From: Streptomonospora sp. PA3
Lineage (GTDB): Bacteria; Actinomycetota; Actinomycetes; Streptosporangiales; Streptosporangiaceae
Reading direction: 5' to 3'
Length of the DNA: 64,000 nt
NCBI RefSeq assembly: GCF_009728995.1
Contig: NZ_VTZW01000016.1
Location: 268,421-332,420 of the forward strand
The first letter of the stretch is position 1, and every line of letters begins with the position of its first letter. The position numbers and the translations under genes were made by a program. The notes under the pieces are model-generated. The model did not search any database. It was not told where the DNA came from and worked only from the letters and a program-made list of their open reading frames with translations. Below are positions 27,305 to 36,342 of this stretch, piece after piece.

Positions 27305-27496
27305 ATGAACGAGTTCATGACGACACTGCACCTGCGCATCTACGACGCCGTCAGCGCGCTCCAGCAGGCGCGGGAGCGGGGCGACGAGGACCTGTGCCTG
27401 GTGCAGGCGGGCGAACTCGAGGACCTCGTGGAGATCGCGGCCCGGCACGGCGTCGACATCGACTGCGGCTACGGCGAACTGGCCCACGCGGCATGA
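27305..27496 (+). CDS. Small conserved-type protein, unknown function
   Basis: 63 residues, acidic, two predicted helices (YDAVSALQQARERGDEDL and VQAGELEDLVEIAARHGV). No signal or metal site. ATG is 6 nt after GGGGGA and codon bias is strong throughout. A bidirectional hairpin at 27570-27600 ends the transcript. Role unknown. Confidence 0.62.
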   Translation: MNEFMTTLHLRIYDAVSALQQARERGDEDLCLVQAGELEDLVEIAARHGVDIDCGYGELAHAA

Positions 27497-27569
27497 GCGG
27501 GTGCGCGGGGCCCGTCGAACGGGGGCGGTCCCGCGCACCGAGGTCACCCGCACGGCGGTGAGCGCACGA

Positions 27570-27600
27570 ACAAGGGGGAGGCGGACCGCCTCCCCCTTGT
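27570..27600. terminator. Bidirectional terminator
   Basis: Perfect 15-bp stem (27570-27584 with 27586-27600), A/T at the outer ends, between a rightward and a leftward gene end. In practice the loop would be 3-5 nt. Confidence 0.75.
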
Positions 27601-27621
27601 CATGCGCCTGCGGCCCGGCCG

Positions 27622-29064
27622 CTACCGGTTCCGGCGGCCCCGGCGGCCGCCGCCCTGGTTCTGGGCCTGCTCGGCGGCCTGCTGACCGCGCTCGGCGGCC
27701 GATGTCACCGCGCCCTGGATCTGCTGGAAGGCGTCGGACGCCGCCTCCGCGGCGTCACCGGCCTCGCCCGAACCCACGGCCCGGCGCACGCCGTTACCCC
27801 GGTCGCGCCGTCCCGAACCCAGGTCGGGCAGCAGCTGCGCCAGCAGCAGCGTCGACAGCGCCGACGCGTCGCCGCTCTGGCCGTCGGTGCGCACCACCAC
27901 CGGCTGCGGCGCGTGCTCGGCGAGGGTCGCGCCCACGTCCAGGCGGCGCCGGGCCAGCTCGTAGCGCAGCACCGCGCGGTTGTCGCGGTAGGAGGTCGCC
28001 AGGCGGCGCTGGGCCTTCGCCTCGTTCTGCGCCGCCACCAGGTCCGACCGGCCGCGCGTCTCGATCTCGTAGCGCACGCGCTGCGCCTCGGTCTCCTGCT
28101 CCTCCAGCATCTGCGCGACGTCCTTGCGGGCCTTGTTCAGCGCCGCGTTGACCTCGACGATCTTGGCGTCGCGGGTCTTCTTGGACCGCTCGATGTCCAT
28201 GAGCAGGGTGTCGATGCGCCGCTTGCGGGTCAGCTCCCACTCCTGCTCGTAGGCGACCATCTCCTTGGCGACCCGCTCGCGGGTGGCCAGGTGCTGCTGG
28301 TACTGGTTGGGCAGCTGCACATCGGGGATGTTGCAGCCCATGATGCGCACCCCGTAGCGGCTGAGCTGGCGGTTGAGCAGCTCCTGCATGTCGGCCACGT
28401 CCGAGCCGCGCAGGTCGTAGGCGCTCTCGGTGTGCACCATCCGGCTGCGCTGGCGGATGGCGTCCTGCACCGCGTTGGACAGCACCAGGTCGAAGTTGCT
28501 GGCGCCGATGCTGCGCACGAACGCCACCGCGTCGGTGATCCGGAACTTCAGGAAGAACTCGATCGACTTCAGCGGCACGTTCTCGTGCGTGGGGCAGGCC
28601 AGCACGGGCGCGGTGTAGGGGATCTCGGTGGAGATGTCCACCACGAAGTCCACCCGCGACCACGGGTGCCACAGGTAGTGCCGCCCCGGGTCGAGCTGGC
28701 CCACGACCGCGCCGTACTTGGTCAGCACGCCGACGGTGCCCTGCTCGATCTCCACGATGGAGGAGCGCCACCACCACAGCAGGCCCAGCATCAGCGCGAC
28801 CAGCGCCACCGCGAACGCCGGGATCGCCGCCCAGGACAGCAGGACCCCGCCGAACACGCCGAGCAGCAGCGCACTCAGCAGCAGGTACAGGGAGAACCAC
28901 ACGAGCATGGTCCACCGCAGGCCGCGGCTGTCGCGCGGGATGACCACGGGCACCAGGGCGCCCTGGTCGCCGCCGCGCAGCAGGCGCGCGATGTCGTTCC
29001 AGGAGGCCAGCGCCTCCTTGATGCTGGAGCCGCCGGTGCCCGGCTCGGGCTGCTGCTGGCTCAT
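27622..29064 (-). CDS. SPFH/band 7 membrane protein (second of pair)
   Basis: 480 residues. Two adjacent membrane helices at about 52-97 are followed by the SPFH/band 7 domain (VEIEQGTVGVLTKYG ... PGRHYLWHP) to about residue 270. A long charged coiled coil follows (about 270-390, AYEQEWELTRKRRIDTLL), then a Gly/Gln/Arg-rich tail ending RRGRRNR. SPFH proteins form large ring-like oligomers that organise membrane domains. Its ATG overlaps the stop of the upstream SPFH gene (ATGA), with GGGAGG 6 nt before, so the two are translationally coupled and probably hetero-oligomeric. Confidence 0.85.
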   Translation of the reverse strand: MSQQQPEPGTGGSSIKEALASWNDIARLLRGGDQGALVPVVIPRDSRGLRWTMLVWFSLYLLLSALLLGVFGGVLLSWAAIPAFAVALVALMLGLLWWWRSSIVEIEQGTVGVLTKYGAVVGQLDPGRHYLWHPWSRVDFVVDISTEIPYTAPVLACPTHENVPLKSIEFFLKFRITDAVAFVRSIGASNFDLVLSNAVQDAIRQRSRMVHTESAYDLRGSDVADMQELLNRQLSRYGVRIMGCNIPDVQLPNQYQQHLATRERVAKEMVAYEQEWELTRKRRIDTLLMDIERSKKTRDAKIVEVNAALNKARKDVAQMLEEQETEAQRVRYEIETRGRSDLVAAQNEAKAQRRLATSYRDNRAVLRYELARRRLDVGATLAEHAPQPVVVRTDGQSGDASALSTLLLAQLLPDLGSGRRDRGNGVRRAVGSGEAGDAAEAASDAFQQIQGAVTSAAERGQQAAEQAQNQGGGRRGRRNR

Positions 29065-30860
29065 CGGTTACCTCCCTCGTCCGTGCCGGGCTGCTGCGGC
29101 CACGGCGGCGCGGGAGGGCCGCCCGGCGAGGGGAACTCCTCCGGATAGGCCGCCTGCCACTGGGCCTGGTCGGGTGCCGCGGCACCGGGTGCGGCCTGCG
29201 CGGAGCCGGCGCCCGGGGCCTGCGGCGAACCGTCGCCGGCCTCGCCCGCCACCGAGCTGATCCGCTCGTCGATGCTTTCGTCGCTGACCGACTGGCGGAT
29301 CTCCTCGATGCGGTCGGCGTTGGGCACCTCGTCGGGCTCGGGCGCCTCGACCGTCTCCTGCTCCTCCTCCAGCAGCCGGCTGATCTCGGCCTCGCGCTCG
29401 GAGATGCGCTCGGAGATCTCGTGCAGGCGCTCGCGGATGGCGGACATGTCCTCATCGGAGAACAGGCTCGACTCCGCCTCGCCGATGATGCTCTGCGCCA
29501 CCTGCAGGAAGTCCACGCTGGTCTCGTCGCCGCCGCCGATGTGCAGCACCTGCGGGAGGCTGTCGGCGACCGACTCCAGCTTGTCCAGCAGGTCCTGCTG
29601 GTAGCGGTAGTTGAGGATCTCGGGCGCCTCGGCGGCGCTGACCGCGCGGATGTCCAGGGCCTGGGCCTCCAGCAGCGCGGCGTTGGCGTTGGCCGTGCTC
29701 TCGGCCTCGACGAAGCGCTGCCTGGCCTGGGCGCGCGCCCGGTTGGTCTCGCGCTCCAGCGCGGTGTCCATCTGCGCCTGGTACTGGGCGATGTCGGCCT
29801 GGATCGCCGACAAGGTCTCATTGAGCGAGGCCAGCTCCTTGTTCAGGTCGCCCTCGTTCTGCTCCTTGCGCAGCTGGAGCTCGTACTCGTAGGTGTAGGC
29901 CTCCTTGGCCACGCGCACCATCTCCGGCGCGGCCAGGTCCATGCGGTACTCCTTGCTGGAGGGCTCCGCGTGGGTGATGTTGGCGTTGGTCAGCCGCACC
30001 GCCGGCAGGAACTGCTGGTTGAGCTGATCCAGCAGCTGAGCCGTGTTCTCGCCGACCATGTCGTAGATGGCCGAGGCCTGCTGGTCGTAGATCAGGCTGC
30101 GGGTGACCTCGCTGACGGCGTTGTTCAGCTTCTCCTGGAAGCCCTGCACGGCGCCGAGCACGAAGATGAACTGCTCGGGGTCCTCGATCTTGAACTGCAC
30201 GAAGAGGTCGATCGAGGCGTTGACGCCGCTCTTGGTCGGGGCCTCGCGGATCGGCGCGTTGAACGGGTACTCGCGGGTGGTGTTGACGATGTAGGAGACC
30301 CGCTTCCACGGGTTTAGCAGGGTGACGCGGCCGGGGCCCACGATCTGCTCCAGCTTGCCGAACCGGGTGATCAGCGCCGCGCAGCCGTCGGGCACCATGA
30401 CCATGCCCTGGCGCCACCACATGAACGCGGCGAAGGCCGCGAGCACCACCCAGAAATGCACGCCGAAGAAGGGGTTCAGCAGCGGCCCGGTGGCGATGGA
30501 GATGGGGAACGTCACGATCTGGCCGACGACGCCCACGATCAGCAGCAGGATCACCGGCAGCATGGCGGTGAAGGTGCGGCCGCGGGGGATCACCATCGGG
30601 CAGATGACGTGCACGGGGCCGCCGGAGCCGCGCTCGAAGGAGCTGCGGTTCAGCGCCTCGCCGGCGTTGTTGAGGGAGGTGGTCTGCTGCTCGATGCGGG
30701 TCCCCACCGAGGCACCCTGGTCGCGGGCGGCGAGGAAGTCGCCCGGATCGAGGCCGAACCCCTCCGCCGCCTCGCCGAGCGCGTCGGACACCGCCTCACG
30801 TGGGTCGCCACCCTGGGCGATCGAGGAGGCGGCTCCGCGCACCGTCTGCGCGAAGGACAT
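29061..30860 (-). CDS. SPFH/band 7 membrane protein (first of pair)
   Basis: 599 residues. The N-terminal 95 residues are soluble, followed by two hydrophobic helices (FTAMLPVILLLIVGVVGQIV, then FWVVLAAFAAFMWW). The band 7 domain starts at MVMVPDGCAALITRFGKLEQ and contains VNASIDLFVQFKIEDP. A long coiled coil follows (about 330-520), then a Pro/Ala/Gly-rich tail. Start ATG has AAGGAGTC at good spacing; longer in-frame extensions run into the LysR gene and are rejected. First gene of a two-gene operon with the SPFH gene at 27622. Confidence 0.85.
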   Translation of the reverse strand: MSFAQTVRGAASSIAQGGDPREAVSDALGEAAEGFGLDPGDFLAARDQGASVGTRIEQQTTSLNNAGEALNRSSFERGSGGPVHVICPMVIPRGRTFTAMLPVILLLIVGVVGQIVTFPISIATGPLLNPFFGVHFWVVLAAFAAFMWWRQGMVMVPDGCAALITRFGKLEQIVGPGRVTLLNPWKRVSYIVNTTREYPFNAPIREAPTKSGVNASIDLFVQFKIEDPEQFIFVLGAVQGFQEKLNNAVSEVTRSLIYDQQASAIYDMVGENTAQLLDQLNQQFLPAVRLTNANITHAEPSSKEYRMDLAAPEMVRVAKEAYTYEYELQLRKEQNEGDLNKELASLNETLSAIQADIAQYQAQMDTALERETNRARAQARQRFVEAESTANANAALLEAQALDIRAVSAAEAPEILNYRYQQDLLDKLESVADSLPQVLHIGGGDETSVDFLQVAQSIIGEAESSLFSDEDMSAIRERLHEISERISEREAEISRLLEEEQETVEAPEPDEVPNADRIEEIRQSVSDESIDERISSVAGEAGDGSPQAPGAGSAQAAPGAAAPDQAQWQAAYPEEFPSPGGPPAPPWPQQPGTDEGGNR

Positions 30861-31072
30861 AGGTATCGACTCCTTGCTGGTTGCGGAACTGCGGATTCGA
30901 CGCGGGCATCGCCTCTGCGGTTCCGCGGCTCCTGCTGAGAGTGCAGGCATCGTCCCACATCGCAAGCGATGCGACGGTGGCCGGACGATATACATCCTGC
31001 ATCCATGCTTCCGATCCGTGACCGGAAGCGGCCAACGGGGGCGCGCCGCTGACCTGCACGGCGCCGACGGAG

Positions 31073-31972
31073 CTAGGACCCCTCGTCCCCGCTGTCGCCC
31101 CCGGGCCCCGCGCCCAGCGCCGACAGCAGCGCGGCGGCGGGCGGGGCGGGCCGGAAGCGGCTCCACACCAGGTACTCCACCCGCGTGGGGGCGTCGCGGA
31201 TGCGCACGGTGCACAGGTCCGGCAGCTCGGCCACGTAGGCGGCGGGCAGCAGGCTGATCCCCAGTCCCTCGCGCACCAGGCGGGCGATGAGGTCGACGGC
31301 GGTCGCCTCGAACGCCACCTCGCGGCGGACCCCCGCCGCGGCGAATGCCTCGTCGGACTGCGCGCGGCCCGCGCCGCCCGCCGTGAAGTCGACGAACGTC
31401 TCCTCGGCGAGCTCGCGCAGGTCCACCTCGGAGCGCCCCTCCAACCAGTGCCCCGGAGCGGCCACCGCCACGTGGTCGCCGCGGGCGAGTTCGCGGCTGC
31501 GCACACCTTCGGGCCGTCCGCTGCTGGCGAGGCCGATGAACGCCAGGTCCAGGGCGCCCTGGGCGACCTGCTCGGTCAGCCACGCGCTGCCGCCCACCCG
31601 CAGGGTGATCCGCACCCGCGGGTGCCGCGCGCGGTAGTCGCGCAGGAGAGCGGGCAGGTCCACCGCCGCCACCGTGGGGATGGCGCCGACGGTCAGCTTG
31701 CCGCGGACCTCGCCCGCCGCGGCCGCGACCTCCGCGCGCGCCCGTTCGGCCGCGTCCAGGGCCTGGTGCGCGGCGGGCAGGAACGCCTCGCCCGCCGGGG
31801 TGAGCCGCACCCGCCGGCTCGTCCTGTCGAACAGCCGGGCGCCGAGCTCGCGTTCCAGCCGCGCGATCTGGTGGCTCAGCGCCGACTGCACCACCAGGCA
31901 GCGCTCGGCGGCGCGGGTGAAGTTGCCCGTCTCGGCGACGGCCACGACGTAGCGCATCTGCTGCAGGTCCAT
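31073..31972 (-). CDS. LysR-family transcriptional regulator
   Basis: 299 residues. The N-terminal winged helix-turn-helix begins MDLQQMRYVVAVAETGNFTR and includes AERCLVVQSALSHQIARLE; the effector-binding domain starts near residue 90 (GKLTVGAIPTVAAVDLP). The start at 31972 was chosen because LysR proteins begin at this motif; an upstream in-frame ATG at 32011 adds 13 unsupported residues. Divergent from an MFS transporter gene with only 78 bp between, so it very probably controls that gene. The inducer is unknown. Confidence 0.88.
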   Translation of the reverse strand: MDLQQMRYVVAVAETGNFTRAAERCLVVQSALSHQIARLERELGARLFDRTSRRVRLTPAGEAFLPAAHQALDAAERARAEVAAAAGEVRGKLTVGAIPTVAAVDLPALLRDYRARHPRVRITLRVGGSAWLTEQVAQGALDLAFIGLASSGRPEGVRSRELARGDHVAVAAPGHWLEGRSEVDLRELAEETFVDFTAGGAGRAQSDEAFAAAGVRREVAFEATAVDLIARLVREGLGISLLPAAYVAELPDLCTVRIRDAPTRVEYLVWSRFRPAPPAAALLSALGAGPGGDSGDEGS

Positions 31973-32050
31973 GGACCGATCTTCGTTCACGATCGATCTG
32001 ATGACAAACATGTGTTGGACTCATTGATTCCGCGCACCGAGGGTGAAGCC
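31973..32050. promoter_or_regulatory. Shared LysR/MFS control region
   Basis: 78-bp A+T-richer divergent intergenic region. It contains overlapping CGATCGATC and a near-palindrome AACATGTGTT that could hold the T-N11-A LysR site. Exact operator not resolved. Confidence 0.45.
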
Positions 32051-33322
32051 ATGGCGAACACTCTTCGGCGCCCACGGCGCACGCGATCGGCGGACGATCC
32101 CCCCGCGGACACCGGCACCGGGGTCGGCACCGGTCTGCTGCTGCTGATGTCGGCCGCCACCGGACTCGCGGTGGCGGGAAACTACGTCGCCCAGCCCTTG
32201 CTGGAGGTCATCGGCCGCGAGCTGGGGCTGAGCACCGTGACCGCCGGTCTGGTGGTCACCGCCGCCCAGGTGGGCTATGCGCTCGGCCTGATCCTGGTGC
32301 TGCCGCTGGGCGACCTGCTGGAACGCCGCGGGCTGGCGGTCGGACTGCTCGTGGCGACAGCCGGCTTTCTGCTGGTCGCCGGGGCGGCGCCGAACGGGGC
32401 GGTGCTGCTGGCGGGCACCCTGCTGACCGCCCTCACCTCGGTCGCGGCCCAGGTGCTGGTGCCGTTCGCGGTCGCGCTGGCCGAGCCCGAGCGCCGGGGC
32501 CGGGTGGTGGGCACCGTCATGACCGGGCTGCTGCTGGGCGGGTTGCTGGCGCGCACGGCCTCGGGTGCGCTGGCCGAGCTGAGCGGCTGGCGCACCGTCT
32601 ACTGGGTCGACGCGGTCCTGGTGCTGGCGGTCGCACTGCTGCTCTGGCGCAGGCTGCCCCGGCTGCGCACCGGAGTGAACGCGGCCTACCCCGCGCTGCT
32701 GGCCTCGACCCTGGCGCTGTTCCGCCACGAGCCTGTGCTGCGGTGGCGAGCAGGGATCGGCGCGCTGTCGATGGCGTCGTTCAACGTGCTGTGGACGGCC
32801 GTCGCGTTCCTGCTCGCGGGCCCGGGTTACGGCTGGTCGGAGGCAGCCATCGGCCTGTTCGGACTCGTGGGCGTCGCCGGCGCGCTGACCACACCGTTCG
32901 CGGGCCGACTGGCCGACCGCGGGCTGGTCCAGGCCGTCTCCGGGACGGGCACCGCGATGCTCGCGGTGTCGTGGATCGCCATCGGCGCGGGCGGCGGCTC
33001 GCTCGGCTGGCTGCTCGGCGGGACGCTGGTGCTCAACGTCGCCCAGTACGCGGTGCTCAACGGCAACCAGAACGTCATCTACGCACTGCGGCCCGAGATC
33101 CGCAACCGGCTCAACTCGGCGTTCATGACCGCGTTCTTCGCGGGCGGCGCGGCCGGGTCGGCCCTGGCCGCGGTGGTGTGGGCGAGCGCCGGGTGGACGG
33201 GCGTCAGCGTCCTCGGCGGGACGTTGGCCGCCGGGACCTTCGCCCTGTGGGCGCTGGAGCGCGCCGCCGCCCGGTCCGCCCGCTCCGCGCGCGGCCCCGC
33301 CGATGCGCGGAGCGAGCGCTGA
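32051..33322 (+). CDS. Major facilitator superfamily transporter
   Basis: 423 residues with about 12 hydrophobic helices. The family motif A region (LGDLLERRGL) lies between helices 2 and 3, and a second-half counterpart (FAGRLADRGL) is present. The N-terminal AGNYVAQPLLEVIGRELGLS block is typical of DHA1-like efflux carriers in Actinobacteria. Substrate unknown; drug or metabolite export is most likely. ATG at 32051 was chosen. The divergent LysR regulator suggests inducible expression. It is followed by an NAD(P)-binding protein gene. Confidence 0.86.
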   Translation: MANTLRRPRRTRSADDPPADTGTGVGTGLLLLMSAATGLAVAGNYVAQPLLEVIGRELGLSTVTAGLVVTAAQVGYALGLILVLPLGDLLERRGLAVGLLVATAGFLLVAGAAPNGAVLLAGTLLTALTSVAAQVLVPFAVALAEPERRGRVVGTVMTGLLLGGLLARTASGALAELSGWRTVYWVDAVLVLAVALLLWRRLPRLRTGVNAAYPALLASTLALFRHEPVLRWRAGIGALSMASFNVLWTAVAFLLAGPGYGWSEAAIGLFGLVGVAGALTTPFAGRLADRGLVQAVSGTGTAMLAVSWIAIGAGGGSLGWLLGGTLVLNVAQYAVLNGNQNVIYALRPEIRNRLNSAFMTAFFAGGAAGSALAAVVWASAGWTGVSVLGGTLAAGTFALWALERAAARSARSARGPADARSER

Positions 33323-33434
33323 CCCCGCGGCCCGGCGCGGCCTCCCGGTCCTCGTCGCCCCGACGACCCGGACCGCTCCACGCCACCTCGATCTCCGTTC
33401 CCCCTCGGACCTGTTCACGGAAAGGACCGCACCC

Positions 33435-34073
33435 ATGCGAATCACCGTCTTCGGAGCTGCCGGAACCGTCGGCGGGCACACGGTCGCCGAGGCGCTCGAC
33501 CGCGGACACAGCGTCACGGCGGTAGTCCGCAGCGCCGCGCGCACCGCGGACCTGCCGGACCGCGCTCGGGCACGGGTCGGCGACGCCGCCGACCCGGCCG
33601 ACGTCGCCGAGCTGAGCCGCGGCGGCGACGTCGTGATCAGCGCGACCCGGCCCGCGCCCGGCCGCGAGCACGAACTCGCTGCGACCGCGGAGTCCCTGCT
33701 GGAGGGCACCGCGCGCACCGGCGTCCGGCTGCTGCTGGTCGGCGGCGCCGCCACGCTCGCCGTCCCGGGTACGGGCGGCACCGCCGTCGTCGACGAGCCC
33801 GGCTTCCCCGAGGAGCTGCGCCCGATCGCCCACGCCTGCGCCGACCAGCTCGCCGTCTGCCGCCGCGACGTCGCCGCGGACTGGACCTATCTGAGCCCGC
33901 CGGCCCTGCTGGATGCGGGCGAGCGGACGGGCCGCTACCGGCTCGGCGGCGACGAACTGCTCGTCGGCGCCGACGGGGCCTCGCGTATCTCCGCCGCCGA
34001 CCTGGCGGTGGTGCTGCTGGACGAGGCCGAGCATCCCCGGCATCGCCGGATGAGGTTCACCGCCGCCTACTGA
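33435..34073 (+). CDS. NAD(P)-binding, atypical SDR-family protein
   Basis: 212 residues. The Rossmann dinucleotide motif is at the N-terminus (ITVFGAAGTVGGHTVAEAL), followed by VTAVVRSAAR. This is the NmrA/YwnB-like atypical short-chain dehydrogenase group, many members of which are sensors or quinone/flavin reductases rather than true dehydrogenases. No YxxxK catalytic pair is evident. ATG with GGAAAGGA upstream. 112 bp after the MFS gene on the same strand, so possibly cotranscribed under the LysR regulator. Confidence 0.8.
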   Translation: MRITVFGAAGTVGGHTVAEALDRGHSVTAVVRSAARTADLPDRARARVGDAADPADVAELSRGGDVVISATRPAPGREHELAATAESLLEGTARTGVRLLLVGGAATLAVPGTGGTAVVDEPGFPEELRPIAHACADQLAVCRRDVAADWTYLSPPALLDAGERTGRYRLGGDELLVGADGASRISAADLAVVLLDEAEHPRHRRMRFTAAY

Positions 34074-34198
34074 GGCGTCCGCGGCACACCGGCCACCCGG
34101 CGCCGGGTTCGAGCCGAGCGGCGGTAGCGTCGTCTCGGGAGCGCGGGCCGCGTCGAGCCGACGGCCCGCGGACAACGCCACACGAGGGGAGACGCACG

Positions 34199-34510
34199 AT
34201 GGCCTCGGTCCCCAGCAGCCTGCTCACCACGGCCGGCCTGATCGGCGGCTACAGCGTCGCGCGCGCCACCGGAAACCGGCAGCTGGGCGGCGCGGTCCTG
34301 GCCGCCTGCGGCGCGGCGGCGTTCGCGAGCTGGCGGCGCAGCGCCGGGCTGCCCGCGGCTGCGGCGCTGTCGGCGGTGTACACGGGGGCCTTCGGCCTGT
34401 CGCACCCGCTGGCCAAGAGGCTGGGGGCGTGGCCGTCGGTGCTGGCCGTGACCGCGGCGACCGGCGCCGCCGCCCACGTGGTCGCCGACCGGCGGCGCGG
34501 CCGAGCCTGA
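34199..34510 (+). CDS. Small membrane protein, unknown function
   Basis: 103 residues with three or four Ala/Gly-rich hydrophobic helices (LLTTAGLIGGYSVAR, LGGAVLAACGAAAFASW, AAALSAVYTGAFGLSH, SVLAVTAATGAAAHVVA) and a basic tail. ATG with GAGGGGAGAC upstream. No family assigned by eye. It ends just before a double terminator. Confidence 0.65.
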   Translation: MASVPSSLLTTAGLIGGYSVARATGNRQLGGAVLAACGAAAFASWRRSAGLPAAAALSAVYTGAFGLSHPLAKRLGAWPSVLAVTAATGAAAHVVADRRRGRA

Positions 34511-34519
34511 CGGGCGCCG

Positions 34520-34588
34520 CCGCGTGTCCCGGCGCGGGCCGGGACACGCGGCCCCGCTCCGGGCGCGGGGCCACGCCCGGAGCGGGGC
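34520..34588. terminator. Double back-to-back terminator hairpins
   Basis: Two perfect 14-bp stems: 34520-34533 with 34538-34551, and 34551-34564 with 34575-34588. They fill the gap between converging stop codons at 34510 and 34589. Confidence 0.75.
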
Positions 34589-35017
34589 TCAGCCCTGGGT
34601 GATGTAGGCCTCCAGCTGGCGGCGGTCCTGCTCCAGTTGGCTGATGCGGCTTTTGACCACGTCGCCGATGCTGACGATGCCCACGAGCTCCTCGCCGTCG
34701 AGCACGGGCACGTGGCGGATGCGGTTCTCGGTCATCACCACGGTGAGCGTGTCGTCGGTGTCCTCGGTCGCGCATGTGACGACGTCGGCGGTCATGATGT
34801 CGGAGACCGGGGCCTCCAGGAGCGCGGCGCCGCGCTCCTGCAGCGCCCGCACGATGTCGCGCTCGGAGGCCACGCCCACCACCCTGCCGTCGCGCATCAC
34901 CACCACGGCACCGATGTTGTGCCGGGCCAGCCGCGCCAGCAGCCCGGCCACCGACTCCTCGGGGCTGACGGCCACGACGCCCGAGCCCTTCCCGCGCAGT
35001 ATCTCAGCGATCAGCAT
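34589..35017 (-). CDS. Tandem CBS-domain protein
   Basis: 142 residues consisting of two CBS motifs (about 5-62 and 72-125), the second ending GEELVGIVSIGDVVKSR. CBS pairs bind adenosine nucleotides or related ligands and usually act as regulatory modules. Stand-alone forms like this are common in Actinobacteria, with no assigned target. ATG at 35017 is preferred because GGAAGG lies 8 nt upstream; a GTG three codons earlier overlaps it. Confidence 0.85.
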   Translation of the reverse strand: MLIAEILRGKGSGVVAVSPEESVAGLLARLARHNIGAVVVMRDGRVVGVASERDIVRALQERGAALLEAPVSDIMTADVVTCATEDTDDTLTVVMTENRIRHVPVLDGEELVGIVSIGDVVKSRISQLEQDRRQLEAYITQG

Positions 35018-35086
35018 GCCGGCCACCTTCCAAAGGGGTGACCAAGAGTTACCCGCCGAGCACGCCGGCTAATCCGCGTCCCGTGC

Positions 35087-35120
35087 CCGGCGGGCGAGAG
35101 AGCGCTCTCTCGCCCGCCGG
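35087..35120. terminator. 34-bp perfect palindrome after the GH64 gene
   Basis: Two perfect 17-bp arms with no spacer, centred on GAGAGCGCTCTC. It lies 35 bp beyond the GH64 stop and about 70 bp upstream of the CBS gene start (same strand). Most likely a terminator; the centre also resembles LacI-family operators such as CebR (TGGGAGCGCTCCCA), so a regulatory role for the CBS gene is possible. Confidence 0.55.
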
Positions 35121-35154
35121 AGGTGTGCCCGGTAGAAGCGGCGGACCCGGGGGC

Positions 35155-36342
35155 CTAGAACGGCGTCAGCGTGACCTCGAAGGAGGCGGGCGCGTGGTCC
35201 TGGATGTAGGACGCGAACCCCGAGACGTCGTCGAAGGCGAACCCGTAGGCCTTGCCGTCCTCGGTCGCCTCGTGGAACACCGCAGCGTACTTGTTGGTGA
35301 TGTCGGCGTTGTAGAAGGCCGCGGGATCGGTGACGGGATGGTCGGCGGTGTCCAGCAGCGTCGACCGGTTGAGCGCCGCACCCAGAATCGCCGCCACCGG
35401 GCCCTTGAGGCCGTCGTTGGGGGCGTGCAGCGCGCCGTCGCAGAAGAACACGTCCCGGGTCGAGGGCTTGTCGAATGCGCCCACTCCCCCGTCGAAGGCC
35501 AGCCGCCCCGACCCGTCGACACGGCCGGTGAACGTGCCCTGGTTCGTGGTGATCCGCAGATCCCTGCCGCTGTAGCGCGACCACACTCGGTCGATGTAGG
35601 GGGCGTAGTAGTCGCGGGAGAAGCGGCCGGTGTCGATCCCGTGGCCCGGCGCGATCACCCGGCGGCGGTCGCCGACCACAAGCGGGGAGTAGTCGGAATC
35701 CGCCAGCAGAGTGTCGAAGACCAGGTCGCGCCCGCCCGGCTTGAGCCGGCCGGTCGACTGGTCTCGCTCCCCGCTGAGCGCGATCGCCAACGGAACGCTG
35801 AACTGGTCGACCATCGTGGTGTTGCAGTACATGCCGGTGTCGTCGTGGGTGAACTCCACGGTGTCGTGCAGCACCGAGAAGTTGGGGTCGGACTCCACCC
35901 AGCCGGCCGGGTACGCCAGCGCCGGATTGCCGTTGCCGTCCTCGACCGCCTTGAAGCGCAGCTTGTCCTCCAGCGCGATGTAGATGCGCCCCGACATGAA
36001 CGGCAGCGTCAGACCGCCCGCCTCGCTCAGCGGGATCGAGTAGTCGGTGAAGCCGCCGTCGGTGTTGTCGGAGAGCTGCACGGGGGCGAACGTGCCGTCG
36101 GGCCGCACGCGGCCCTGCCTGCCGGTGGCGGTGTCGGTGCCCACGATGTAGAGCCGCACCGCGCTGTCGGCGTAGCCGCTCTCGTTGGCGAAGGAGACCG
36201 GCAGCGCTCCGGCGGAGGCCGCCTGCTCGCCCGCGGTCAGCTTGGCGCCGCTGCTGGAGGCCCCGCACGCGGCCGTGCCCAGCAGCGGAGCGGCCAGTGC
36301 GGCGCCCCCGGCGCCGCGCAGGAACGAACGTCGATCGATCAT
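35155..36342 (-). CDS. GH64 beta-1,3-glucanase, Tat-exported
   Basis: 395 residues. Glycoside hydrolase family 64 enzymes release laminaripentaose from beta-1,3-glucan such as fungal wall glucan. The likely catalytic pair is E163 (VEFTHDD) and D179 (MVDQFSVPLA), 16 residues apart as in the characterised Streptomyces enzyme. The N-terminus MIDRRSFLRGAGGAALAAPL is a twin-arginine signal, and C26 in GTAACG may be a lipidation site although the lipobox is imperfect. ATG with AGAGAGGAACC upstream. An in-frame extension of 30 codons is rejected. No binding module is attached. Confidence 0.88.
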   Translation of the reverse strand: MIDRRSFLRGAGGAALAAPLLGTAACGASSSGAKLTAGEQAASAGALPVSFANESGYADSAVRLYIVGTDTATGRQGRVRPDGTFAPVQLSDNTDGGFTDYSIPLSEAGGLTLPFMSGRIYIALEDKLRFKAVEDGNGNPALAYPAGWVESDPNFSVLHDTVEFTHDDTGMYCNTTMVDQFSVPLAIALSGERDQSTGRLKPGGRDLVFDTLLADSDYSPLVVGDRRRVIAPGHGIDTGRFSRDYYAPYIDRVWSRYSGRDLRITTNQGTFTGRVDGSGRLAFDGGVGAFDKPSTRDVFFCDGALHAPNDGLKGPVAAILGAALNRSTLLDTADHPVTDPAAFYNADITNKYAAVFHEATEDGKAYGFAFDDVSGFASYIQDHAPASFEVTLTPF

